Shown here: positions 1 through 5,736 of the stretch, one piece after another | Layout: the number at the start of each line of letters is the position of its first letter | Numbering within the stretch: position 1 is the first letter of the stretch | Assembly: GCA_013694495.1 (NCBI GenBank) | Contig: JACDCH010000077.1 | Span: 1 to 10,732 of the forward strand | Direction: 5' to 3' | Source: Acidimicrobiia bacterium | Lineage (GTDB): Bacteria > Actinomycetota > Acidimicrobiia > Acidimicrobiales > JACDCH01 | Length of the DNA: 10,732 nucleotides | The notes under the pieces: generated by a model | The model's input: only the letters and a program-made list of their open reading frames with translations | The model's database searches: none | What the model was told of the DNA's origin: nothing | Position numbers and translations under genes: made by a program

Positions 1-61
1 GCGGACCACCGTCGAGCGGATGTTGCGTGTCCACCGCGCCGACAACCGGATCGCCGCGTGA
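1..61 (+). CDS. 3' end of an unidentified gene (partial)
   Basis: The frame beginning at base 2 is open from the window edge to a TGA at 59-61 and encodes 19 residues ending in DNRIAA. The stop overlaps the GTG of the next gene by four bases (GTGA), a typical translationally coupled arrangement, which is the main reason to believe it is real. The visible tail is basic and has no recognisable motif, so no function can be given. It belongs to the chromosomal flank left of the island. Confidence 0.5.
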   Translation, partial: RTTVERMLRVHRADNRIAA

Positions 62-450
62 CCGCTGAGGTCCGGAGGCTGGAGGGCGACCGGGACGACG
101 CTGCCGTGCGCCACATCTTCCGGTCGACCATCGCCCTCGGGCGCCCGCTCGGCGCCCCGCCACCGGCCCTGCGCACCTACGAAGGGCTGTGCCTGGACTG
201 GTACCTCGGTGCCGGCCGGGCTGACGCCCGCCTGCTGGCGGACGGCGAGCGGGTCCTCGGCTACGCGCTCGTGTGCACCGACGAGGACGCGTACCACCGG
301 TGGTCCCGACGCCGGGCGCTGCGGGCCGCCCTGCGGGTGGTCCCTGCGGCGACGACGAGCCGCTTCTGGCGGCTGCGGCTCCGCGACGCGGCGACGCTGC
401 GGAGCTCGCCGCGGCCGGTCGGCGCCCACGCCCACTCGCCCTGGGTTTGA
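58..450 (+). CDS. GNAT-family N-acetyltransferase, apparently 3'-truncated
   Basis: Encodes 130 residues. The start is the GTG at 58 because it overlaps the upstream stop as GTGA. The N-terminal part (about residues 5-75) reads like the start of a GNAT fold: a charged first strand, a helix around VRHIFRST, then DGERVLGYALVCTD, which fits the central strands before the acetyl-CoA loop. Near the C-terminus comes PVGAHAH; in the actinobacterial relatives I recall, an HAH-x-N segment is followed by the acetyl-CoA binding loop and C-terminal strands. Here the frame stops three residues after HAH, and neither of the other two forward frames resumes a recognisable GNAT sequence. A length of 130 against about 190-220 for such proteins suggests a broken gene. 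The acyl substrate is unknown. Family assignment is by pattern memory, not a search. Confidence 0.6.
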   Translation: MTAEVRRLEGDRDDAAVRHIFRSTIALGRPLGAPPPALRTYEGLCLDWYLGAGRADARLLADGERVLGYALVCTDEDAYHRWSRRRALRAALRVVPAATTSRFWRLRLRDAATLRSSPRPVGAHAHSPWV

Positions 451-557
451 TGGAGGCTCGGGCTAGGAGCGCGGGCGGTGAGCTGCGCTGGCGATCCCGC
501 GATCAGCCGACGCTCATGCCACGATTGACCGCCCGTCACGCCCCTCGCCGCCTCGTT

Positions 558-575
558 GTGGCACGCGTGTGGCAC
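558..575 (+). repeat. direct repeat GTGGCAC x2, 11-bp spacing
   Basis: GTGGCAC occurs at 558-564 and again at 569-575, start to start 11 bases, about one helical turn. It lies 67 bases upstream of the tRNA fragment. Helically spaced short direct repeats beside an attachment core are typical of arm-type sites for tyrosine integrases, but in GC-rich DNA a 7-mer pair may be chance. Confidence 0.3.
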
Positions 576-641
576 GGCGGGCTCCGTGGTCGAGGTCAAC
601 AGGCTCGCTGCAACGCCCTGACCAGGGAGAATGCAAGGAAG

Positions 642-679
642 GCCCTCGTAGCTCAGGGGATAGAGCATCGGTTTCCTAA
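642..679 (+). pseudogene. tRNA-Arg(CCT) 5' half, broken at the anticodon loop
   Basis: Bases 642-679 match tRNA positions 1-38: acceptor strand GCCCTCG (642-648), TA, D-stem GCTC/GAGC (651-654, 663-666) around AGGGGATA, A26, anticodon-stem 5' strand TCGGT (668-672) and loop TTCCTAA (673-679) with anticodon CCT at 675-677. The next bases, TCTCG, cannot pair with TCGGT, and no TTCGA-type T-loop with a matching CGAGGGC acceptor strand follows, so the gene is not functional as read. The break falls exactly after the anticodon loop, a known crossover point for tyrosine integrases using tRNA genes. I read it as an attachment-site scar. The missing 3' half is not found elsewhere in the window on either strand. 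Confidence 0.7.
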
Positions 680-688
680 TCTCGGGAG

Positions 689-704
689 GGCCAATTCGCT
701 GGCC
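689..704. repeat. hairpin GGCCA-ATTCGC-TGGCC
   Basis: A perfect 5-bp inverted repeat with a 6-base loop starts ten bases after the tRNA fragment. It superficially resembles a tRNA T-arm (5-bp stem with a TTC in the loop) but has one base too few and lacks the following acceptor strand. It may be part of the element-side attachment site or a decayed tRNA remnant. Confidence 0.35.
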
Positions 705-745
705 TGCGATTTGGCGCGAAAGCCCAGGTCAGAAGTGGTTTCTGG

Positions 746-772
746 TGTTGCCTCGTGTTGCCTCGTGATGCC
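746..772 (+). repeat. tandem 10-bp repeat TGTTGCCTCG
   Basis: TGTTGCCTCG at 746-755 is repeated exactly at 756-765 and followed by a partial third unit TGATGCC at 766-772. The 10-base period places each unit on the same DNA face. It lies between the tRNA scar and the first island gene, where integrase or excisionase arm sites would be expected; function is inference. Confidence 0.5.
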
Positions 773-787
773 GATTCCTACGAGCTC

Positions 788-806
788 CGCGGGATTCTCG
801 CGGGAT
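788..806 (+). repeat. direct repeat CGCGGGAT x2, 11-bp spacing
   Basis: CGCGGGAT occurs at 788-795 and 799-806, again about one helical turn apart, 42-60 bases upstream of the proposed -10 box of the nuclease operon. It could be a further arm site or a regulator site; chance cannot be excluded. Confidence 0.3.
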
Positions 807-847
807 CGCGCGCTGGTCACTCAGAGACGACCCGACACATACCGTCG

Positions 848-853
848 TAGCGT
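848..853 (+). promoter_or_regulatory. -10 box TAGCGT, leaderless promoter of the nuclease-ecsC operon
   Basis: TAGCGT fits the actinobacterial TANNNT -10 motif and is followed by six bases (854-859) and then the GTG at 860, so transcription would start at the start codon itself. No Shine-Dalgarno is visible before this GTG, which agrees with a leaderless message. No convincing -35 is seen. Confidence 0.55.
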
Positions 854-859
854 TGGGCC

Positions 860-1942
860 GTGCCTCTCGAGATCGGACTCTGGCGCGTCGACGGTGAGCC
901 GGTGCGCGTGACCGCTGCGCCGATGCCGCTCGAGTCGCGCCTCGAGCAGCTCATCGAGGCCGACCCGGCGATCCTCGGTGAGCCTCTCCTCTTCATCGGC
1001 CGCCAAGTGCCGACGGCGCACGGCAAATTCATCGACCTGCTCGGTGTCGACGGTGACGGCGACCTGCACGTGTTGGAGTTGAAGCGAGATCGCACGCCAC
1101 GCGATGTGGTCGCGCAGGCGCTGGACTACGGCTCGTGGATCGAGACGCTCGGCCACGACGATGTCGTGTCGATCTTCGAGACGTACCGGCCGGGGGACGT
1201 GTTCGAGCAGGCCTTCTCCGAGCGCTTCGGGGCGTCGCCTCCTGACGAGCTGAACGGAGGACACCGGCTCACCGTCGTCGCCTCCGAGGTCGACCCGGCC
1301 TCCGCACGGATCGTCGAGTACCTCGCTCGCTTCGATGTTCCGATCAACGTGCTGTTCTTCCGCTACTTCACGGACGGAGACCGCGAGTACCTGGCTCGAA
1401 CGTGGTTGGTGGACGACACCCGAGCCGGCACCGGTGCGGCGGGCCGGCGGACAGGTGGGAGCTCGACCAAGGAGCCCTGGAACGGCCAGGACTGGTACGT
1501 CTCGTTCGGCGAGGAGTCGTCAGGGCGGTCGTGGGACGACGCTCGCCGCTACAGCTTCGTCTCGGCTGGTGGTGGACGGTGGTATTCACGAACGATCCGG
1601 GCGCTGCCGATCGGCGCACGGATCTTCGCCTGCATTCCTGGCACGGGCTACGTGGGTGTGGGGACCGTCGCCGGCGAGGCGATGCGCTTCGACGACGCCG
1701 TCCTGACCGTCGACGGAGCCGAACGCAAGATGGTCGACCTCGATCTGCATGGCAGCTACCGCCATCAGAACGATGCTGAGGACAACGACGAGTACGTCGT
1801 GCCGGTCGACTGGATCGAGACGGTCCCGCGCGATGACGCCGTGTGGGAGAAGGGCTTCTTCGCAAACCAGAACTCGGCCTGCAAGCTGCGGAATCGGTTC
1901 ACGCTCGACGAGCTCTCGCGCCGATTCAAGTTGGACGACTGA
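860..1942 (+). CDS. NucS/DUF91-like PD-(D/E)XK endonuclease with C-terminal PUA/EVE-like domain
   Basis: A 360-residue protein. Residues about 22-180 carry the NucS-type nuclease core: ESRLEQLIEADPAIL (25-39) is the characteristic helix, and D59, E73-L-K75 and Q86 form the PD-(D/E)XK active site. D to E is 14 residues and K to Q is 11, the same spacing I recall in archaeal NucS (D160, E174, K176, Q187). A Gly/Thr/Ser-rich linker (about 190-206) leads to a second domain starting at WNGQDWYVSF (207) and containing AGGGRWYSRTI, LPIGARIFACIP and GYVGVGTV, which reads like the PUA/EVE fold that recognises modified bases or nucleic acid. The protein has NucS-like catalysis but lacks the N-terminal DNA-binding domain of mismatch-repair NucS, so mismatch repair is unlikely. 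A DNA-cleaving role in island defence is inferred. It starts at GTG 860, placed by the -10 box, and its stop shares one base with the next ATG (TGATG). Confidence 0.8.
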   Translation: MPLEIGLWRVDGEPVRVTAAPMPLESRLEQLIEADPAILGEPLLFIGRQVPTAHGKFIDLLGVDGDGDLHVLELKRDRTPRDVVAQALDYGSWIETLGHDDVVSIFETYRPGDVFEQAFSERFGASPPDELNGGHRLTVVASEVDPASARIVEYLARFDVPINVLFFRYFTDGDREYLARTWLVDDTRAGTGAAGRRTGGSSTKEPWNGQDWYVSFGEESSGRSWDDARRYSFVSAGGGRWYSRTIRALPIGARIFACIPGTGYVGVGTVAGEAMRFDDAVLTVDGAERKMVDLDLHGSYRHQNDAEDNDEYVVPVDWIETVPRDDAVWEKGFFANQNSACKLRNRFTLDELSRRFKLDD

Positions 1943-2625
1943 TGGCGAACCTGCCCGAGCCTGCACGGAAGGCCGGCGAGGTCGTCCTGCACACCGTCGA
2001 CAGAGTCGTCGAGAAGCGTTGGGAGCACGCCCTGGCAGTCGCCTCCTCCGCGACGGGCCCGGTCGAGGATCGTGTCGCCGAGATCACTCGGGCGTTTGCA
2101 CGCGAGATGGCCGCGGTCGGCGCTGCGGTGGGCGCCACCGCCGCGGTTCCTGGGGCAGGAGCGGTGACGCTTGTCGGCACCACCGCGTTGGAGCTGGGCT
2201 GGTTCACCGCTCGGGCCGGCGATCTGATCCTGTCGATCGCCGCGACCCACGGGCACACCAGCGGCTCCGTCGAGCAACGTCGCGCGTGGATCCTGTCCGT
2301 CCTCGCGTTCGGCGACACCGCGTCCGCCGGCTTCACGCGGGTCGCCGGGGAGGTCGGGAAGGGATTGGGAACGCGGGCGACCGCACGCATTCCCACCGAG
2401 ACCCTGCGTGCCATCAACCGAGCGCTCGGCCGCACGATCGTCACGAAGTACGGGACGAAGCGTGGTGCGATTGCGCTGGGCCGCGCACTGCCGTTCGGCA
2501 TCGGCGCCGTGATCGGGGGAAGTGCCAACTACGCATTCGCTCGGGCCGTCGCTCGTCAGGCGGACAGCTTCTTCCGGCTCCTGCCGCCACCGCTCGATGC
2601 CCCGAGTTCCCTATTGCCGACGTAG
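1942..2625 (+). CDS. EcsC family protein
   Basis: A 227-residue protein beginning at ATG 1942, which shares its A with the upstream TGA (TGATG). This start is chosen over in-frame upstream starts because they lie inside the nuclease gene. Features of the EcsC family (named after a protein encoded beside the Bacillus ecs ABC transporter genes) include an N-terminal helix with VDRVVEKRWEHAL, then an Ala/Gly-rich hydrophobic segment at about residues 55-105 with VPGAGAVTLVGTTALELGWFTARAGDLILSIAATHGH, followed by a conserved-looking AFGDTASAG and a basic middle. A second Gly/Ala-rich stretch near 185 (LPFGIGAVIGGSANYAFAR) is typical of the family's C-terminal half. Hydrophobic patches suggest membrane association rather than clear transmembrane helices. 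The biochemical role of the family is unknown. Tight coupling to a nuclease suggests equal expression and joint function, possibly an effector acting at the membrane. Confidence 0.75.
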   Translation: MANLPEPARKAGEVVLHTVDRVVEKRWEHALAVASSATGPVEDRVAEITRAFAREMAAVGAAVGATAAVPGAGAVTLVGTTALELGWFTARAGDLILSIAATHGHTSGSVEQRRAWILSVLAFGDTASAGFTRVAGEVGKGLGTRATARIPTETLRAINRALGRTIVTKYGTKRGAIALGRALPFGIGAVIGGSANYAFARAVARQADSFFRLLPPPLDAPSSLLPT

Positions 2626-2631
2626 TCGATC

Positions 2632-2647
2632 GAGGCGCTGAGGCCTC
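2632..2647. terminator. weak hairpin after the ecsC-family gene
   Basis: GAGGC (2632-2636) and GCCTC (2643-2647) can pair around a six-base loop six bases after the stop codon. There is no T-tract, so this is at best a weak or Rho-assisted terminator; a chance structure is possible. Confidence 0.2.
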
Positions 2648-2678
2648 CACCCCCGGGCCCTGAATCCGGTGGTGCAGG

Positions 2679-2684
2679 TAGGTT
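2679..2684 (+). promoter_or_regulatory. -10 box TAGGTT, leaderless promoter of hsdR
   Basis: TAGGTT matches TANNNT, followed by six bases (2685-2690) and the ATG at 2691. The surrounding AGGTAGGT (2676-2683) could instead act as a Shine-Dalgarno. The identical spacing at three other gene starts favours a promoter, which would give hsdR its own transcript. Confidence 0.5.
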
Positions 2685-2690
2685 GACGCG

Positions 2691-5069
2691 ATGCCAGCGG
2701 GGCCGTTGGAGAAGGACACGTGTCGTGACTTCGTCCTGCCGCGGCTGAAGGCGGCGGGCTGGACCGACGACCAAATCGTCGAGCAGTTCCCGATCACCGA
2801 CGGACGCATCATCACCGTCGGCAAGAAGCATCGGCGTGGCGACGCCCTGCGCGCTGACTACGTGCTCGAGTACCGGCCCGGCGTGCCGGTGGCCGTGGTG
2901 GAGGCGAAGCGCGGCTACTCGATTCCCGGCAAGGGGATGCAGCAGGCCAAGCGGTACGCGCAGTTGCTTGACCTTCCGTTCGCCTACTCGACCAACGGCA
3001 AGGGCATCGTCGAGGACGACCGCGAGACGGGCCAGGAGACCGAGCACCTGCCCGGCTTCCCGTCGCCGGCCGAGCTCTGGGCTCGCTACCGAGCGTGGAA
3101 GGGGATCGTCGACGACTCTGTCGCGGACGCGCTCGTGCTGCCGTTCAACCGCGCGCTGCGCACGCCCGACGGTGGCGTGAAGGAACCTCGTTACTACCAA
3201 CGCGTCGCGATCAACCGGGCCGTCGAAGCAATCACCGCGGGCGACAAGCGGCTGCTGCTCACGCTCGCCACCGGGACCGGCAAGACGTTCGTGTCGCTGC
3301 AGATCGTGTGGAAGCTCTGGAGCGGAGCATGGCGCAAGGACCGTAAGCCGCGGATCCTGTACCTCGCCGACCGGACCTTCCTCATCGAACAGCCAATGGC
3401 CCGCGAGTACGTCCCCGCGTTCGGCGAGGGCCCGATTTGGCAACTTCAGGGAGACGCTAAGGCGGGCCGCGAGATCTACTTCGGGCTGTACCAGTCCCTT
3501 GCTGCCGGCGGGGACGTCGAAGGCCTCTACCGCCAGTTCGCCCCGGACTTCTTCGATCTCGTGATCGTGGACGAGTGCCACCGCGGCAGCGCGGGCGCCG
3601 ATTCGAGCTGGCGCGCCATCCTCGAGCACCTCTCCCCTGCCGCACAGCTGGGCATGACAGCGACACCAAAGCGTGACGACACCGTCGACACCTACGACTG
3701 GTTCGGCGAGCCGATCTACGAGTACTCCCTTGCTCAGGGCATCGACGACGGCTTCCTCGCCCCCTACCGCGTGCGACGCGTGGTGCTCAGCCCCGACGCC
3801 CACGGATGGGCGCCGACCCAGGGCCAGCTCGATCTCTTCGGCCAGGCGATCCCCGACGGGCTCTACACAACGAAGGACTTCGAGCGCGTGGTGTCTCTCC
3901 TCTCGCGCACCGAGGCGGCGGCGAAGCATCTCACCGACTACCTGAAGCGCACCGACCGCATGGCCAAGACGGTGGTCTTCTGCGTCGACCAGGAGCATGC
4001 GCATCAGATGCGACAGGCGCTCCACAACGCCAACAGCGACCGCACGACGCAGCACCCGAACTACGTCGTCCGCATCACGAGCGACGAGGCCGGTATCGGC
4101 AAGGGACACCTCAGCGACTTTGCAGACGTCGAGTCGGAGCTACCCGTGATCGCCACCACCTCGCAGATGCTTTCCACTGGCGTCGACCTGCCGACGGTCC
4201 GCAACGTCGTGCTCTTCCGTCCGATCGGGTCGATGGCGCTGTTCAAGCAGATCATCGGTCGCGGCACCCGCCTGTTCCCCGACGACGACAAGCTCAGCTT
4301 CGACATCATCGACTACTCGGGTGCGACAGCGCTCTTCGAGGATCCAGAGTTCGACGGCCCGCCAGAGCGAGTTGATCGCGAGGAGATCGATGACGAGGGC
4401 AACGTCGTGGAAGACCATGTCGTCGCTGAGCCGGAGCCGACGTACGACCCTTCACCCACAGACGATGACACGGCCGATCCGGACGACGTCGATCCGCGCC
4501 AGAAGCTCTACGTCAACGATGCCGAGGTCTGGATCACGGCCGAGGCGATCTACCAGCTCGATCGGGAGACCGAGCGGCTTCGGCTCGTCGAATACCGCGA
4601 CTACGTGATCGACACGGTTCGCACGCTCTACCCCGACCCGGTTGATCTCCGGGCTCGCTGGACCAACGGCGTCGACCGACAGGCGGTGCTCGATGCGCTC
4701 GGCGCTCGCGGCATCGACGCGGCCGAGCTTGGAGAACGCACGGGCCTGGTCGACGCCGACCCCGTAGACGTGCTGGTGCACCTGGCCTGGAACCAACCGC
4801 TCGCGACTCGCGCCGACCGGGTCCGCCGGGTGCGCAAGGAGCACACCGACTTCTTCGAGCGCTACCGACCCGAGGCCCGCCAGGTGCTCGACGAGCTCCT
4901 CACCAAGTACGCCGACTACGGCATCGACGAGGTCGACGACCTCGGCGTGCTCGAAGTACCGCCGATCGCTGCGCTCGGGTCGCCCGCCGAGCTGGCTGCC
5001 CGCTTCGATGGCGCCGACCAGTTGCAGGCGGCGGTCAGTGAGCTGCGAGACCGCCTCTACGCCGCCTGA
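2691..5069 (+). CDS. hsdR: type I restriction enzyme, R (restriction/translocase) subunit, EcoEI-like
   Basis: A 792-residue protein in the expected order for the EcoEI-type R subunit. The N-terminal nuclease is at about 15-110, with GADYVLEY (D56) and VVEAK (E71, K73) giving the PD-(D/E)XK residues. The superfamily 2 helicase motor follows: Walker A TLATGTGKT (191-199, K198), DECH box (294-297), motif III GMTATP (321-326) and motif VI QIIGRGTRL (520-528). An acidic linker at about 570-605 leads to the C-terminal domain that docks on the methylase. All catalytic residues are present, so it should be active. It pulls DNA past the bound HsdM2S complex and cuts at a distance when the target is unmethylated. 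The gene is followed by a 70-base gap and the abiE genes rather than by hsdM, and by its own promoter signal it seems transcribed separately from hsdM-hsdS. Confidence 0.95.
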   Translation: MPAGPLEKDTCRDFVLPRLKAAGWTDDQIVEQFPITDGRIITVGKKHRRGDALRADYVLEYRPGVPVAVVEAKRGYSIPGKGMQQAKRYAQLLDLPFAYSTNGKGIVEDDRETGQETEHLPGFPSPAELWARYRAWKGIVDDSVADALVLPFNRALRTPDGGVKEPRYYQRVAINRAVEAITAGDKRLLLTLATGTGKTFVSLQIVWKLWSGAWRKDRKPRILYLADRTFLIEQPMAREYVPAFGEGPIWQLQGDAKAGREIYFGLYQSLAAGGDVEGLYRQFAPDFFDLVIVDECHRGSAGADSSWRAILEHLSPAAQLGMTATPKRDDTVDTYDWFGEPIYEYSLAQGIDDGFLAPYRVRRVVLSPDAHGWAPTQGQLDLFGQAIPDGLYTTKDFERVVSLLSRTEAAAKHLTDYLKRTDRMAKTVVFCVDQEHAHQMRQALHNANSDRTTQHPNYVVRITSDEAGIGKGHLSDFADVESELPVIATTSQMLSTGVDLPTVRNVVLFRPIGSMALFKQIIGRGTRLFPDDDKLSFDIIDYSGATALFEDPEFDGPPERVDREEIDDEGNVVEDHVVAEPEPTYDPSPTDDDTADPDDVDPRQKLYVNDAEVWITAEAIYQLDRETERLRLVEYRDYVIDTVRTLYPDPVDLRARWTNGVDRQAVLDALGARGIDAAELGERTGLVDADPVDVLVHLAWNQPLATRADRVRRVRKEHTDFFERYRPEARQVLDELLTKYADYGIDEVDDLGVLEVPPIAALGSPAELAARFDGADQLQAAVSELRDRLYAA

Positions 5070-5071
5070 TC

Positions 5072-5092
5072 CTCAATAGAAACTTGAGTTTC
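5072..5092. repeat. overlapping inverted repeats in the hsdR-abiEi gap
   Basis: GAAACT-TG-AGTTTC (5079-5092) is a perfect 6-bp inverted repeat. CTCAA (5072-5076) can alternatively pair with TTGAG (5084-5088). The segment is AT-rich against its surroundings, begins three bases after the hsdR stop and lies 36-56 bases upstream of the abiEi -10 box. It may be a second operator or a weak terminator; there is no T-run. Confidence 0.4.
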
Positions 5093-5114
5093 AGGCGACC
5101 AACACGCTCAGAAC

Positions 5115-5125
5115 TCACACTGTGA
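5115..5125. promoter_or_regulatory. candidate AbiEi operator palindrome TCACA-C-TGTGA
   Basis: A perfect 5-bp inverted repeat with a one-base centre lies in the -10/-35 spacer, two bases upstream of the -10 box TAGGAT. A protein bound here would block RNA polymerase. AbiEi antitoxins are known to repress their own operon by binding inverted repeats through their winged helix, so this is the most likely target. The assignment is inference from position and symmetry. Confidence 0.5.
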
Positions 5126-5127
5126 TA

Positions 5128-5133
5128 TAGGAT
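5128..5133 (+). promoter_or_regulatory. -10 box TAGGAT, leaderless promoter of abiEi-abiEii-hsdM-hsdS
   Basis: TAGGAT fits TANNNT, followed by six bases and ATG 5140. The region immediately upstream is the AT-rich GTGATA. No purine-rich Shine-Dalgarno is placed before this ATG, consistent with a leaderless message. The next three genes follow with overlaps or a five-base gap, so one transcript probably covers all four. Confidence 0.6.
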
Positions 5134-5139
5134 TGCAGC

Positions 5140-5736
5140 ATGGCAGTCGATCGAAGGGACCTGCGCCGGCGGCTGTTCCACCTCGCTGCCGACCAGGGTG
5201 GCTACTTCACCGCTGCCCAAGCGCGGGCGATCGGCTACTCGTACCAGGCGCAGGCACACCACGTTGGTGCCGGCAACTGGCTGCGCATCGACCGCGGCCT
5301 GTTCCGCCTCGCCGAGTGGGTCCCGGAACTCCACGACGATCTCATCCGCTGGACGCTGTGGTCGCGTGAGCGGGCGGTCGTATCGCATGAGAGTGCGCTC
5401 GGAGTCCACAGCATCGGCGAGCTCGAGTCACCGCGTGTCCATCTCACGGTGCCACCCGGCTTCTCGATGCGCGACCCGGCGGTGACGCTTCACCACGGCG
5501 ACCTGGTCGAGTCGGACGTCGAACAGCGCACCGGCTTTCGAGTCACGACACTCGTCCGCACCGTTATCGACATCGCTGCTCTGTCGGCTGACGACGACCA
5601 GCTCGGCCGGGTCATACAGCAAGCGCGAGAGACCGGCCTGCTCACCATCCGTCAGCTGCGCGCGCGGGCCGAGGCCGTTGACGTCCGGGCGGCGCTGCAC
5701 ATCGAGCGGGCGCTCCAATCGGCCGAGGCGCAATGA
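5140..5736 (+). CDS. abiEi: type IV toxin-antitoxin AbiEi-family antitoxin
   Basis: A 198-residue protein. Residues about 10-60 form the winged-helix domain of AbiEi antitoxins: GGYFTAAQARAIGYS (20-34) is the recognition region and GNWLRIDRGLFRL (45-57) the wing, followed by the usual WSRERAVVSHESALGVHSIGE-type segment (positions 79-98) at the start of the antitoxin domain. The C-terminal half (LVRTVIDIA, then an amphipathic helix region) matches the part of AbiEi that neutralises AbiEii. In characterised pairs the antitoxin does not bind the toxin stably and also represses its operon. The start is set by the -10 box six bases upstream. Its stop overlaps the toxin start as ATGA. It lies inside a type I restriction locus, which may let it control hsdM and hsdS too. 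Confidence 0.85.
   Translation: MAVDRRDLRRRLFHLAADQGGYFTAAQARAIGYSYQAQAHHVGAGNWLRIDRGLFRLAEWVPELHDDLIRWTLWSRERAVVSHESALGVHSIGELESPRVHLTVPPGFSMRDPAVTLHHGDLVESDVEQRTGFRVTTLVRTVIDIAALSADDDQLGRVIQQARETGLLTIRQLRARAEAVDVRAALHIERALQSAEAQ

Larger units (their letters stand above)
451..859. other. gene-free stretch with tRNA scar and short repeats
   Basis: I see no convincing coding frame in these 409 bases. The open plus-strand frame through part of it (273-911) has a basic, low-complexity translation and crosses the tRNA fragment. The stretch holds a helically spaced repeat at 558-575, an inverted repeat CCCTG-AC-CAGGG at 616-627, the tRNA-Arg 5' half, a hairpin, a 10-bp tandem repeat, another 11-bp-spaced repeat at 788-806 and the promoter of the nuclease gene. 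The density of short repeats around a tRNA fragment suggests an integrase attachment region. Confidence 0.55.

Noticed and set aside
642..697. Minimal tRNA-like RNA closed by GGCCCTC (641-647) and GAGGGCC (686-692)
   Set aside because: The seven pairs are possible, but the anticodon stem cannot form and the T-arm is missing; more likely a chance match in GC-rich DNA beside a broken tRNA.
680..800. Group I intron interrupting tRNA-Arg(CCT)
   Set aside because: Such introns exist in some bacterial tRNA-Arg(CCT) genes, but I see no P7/P3 core and no 3' exon with an ACCGA stem strand and a matching acceptor strand downstream in the window.
273..911. 212-codon plus-strand frame across the tRNA fragment
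   Set aside because: It overlaps the acetyltransferase gene, a tRNA remnant and the nuclease start in other frames, and has no protein-family character.
2556..4109. 517-codon open frame on the minus strand over hsdR
   Set aside because: It is antisense to a gene with all its catalytic motifs intact; the translation is Val/Arg/Leu-rich without family features, as expected for the opposite strand of GC-rich coding DNA.
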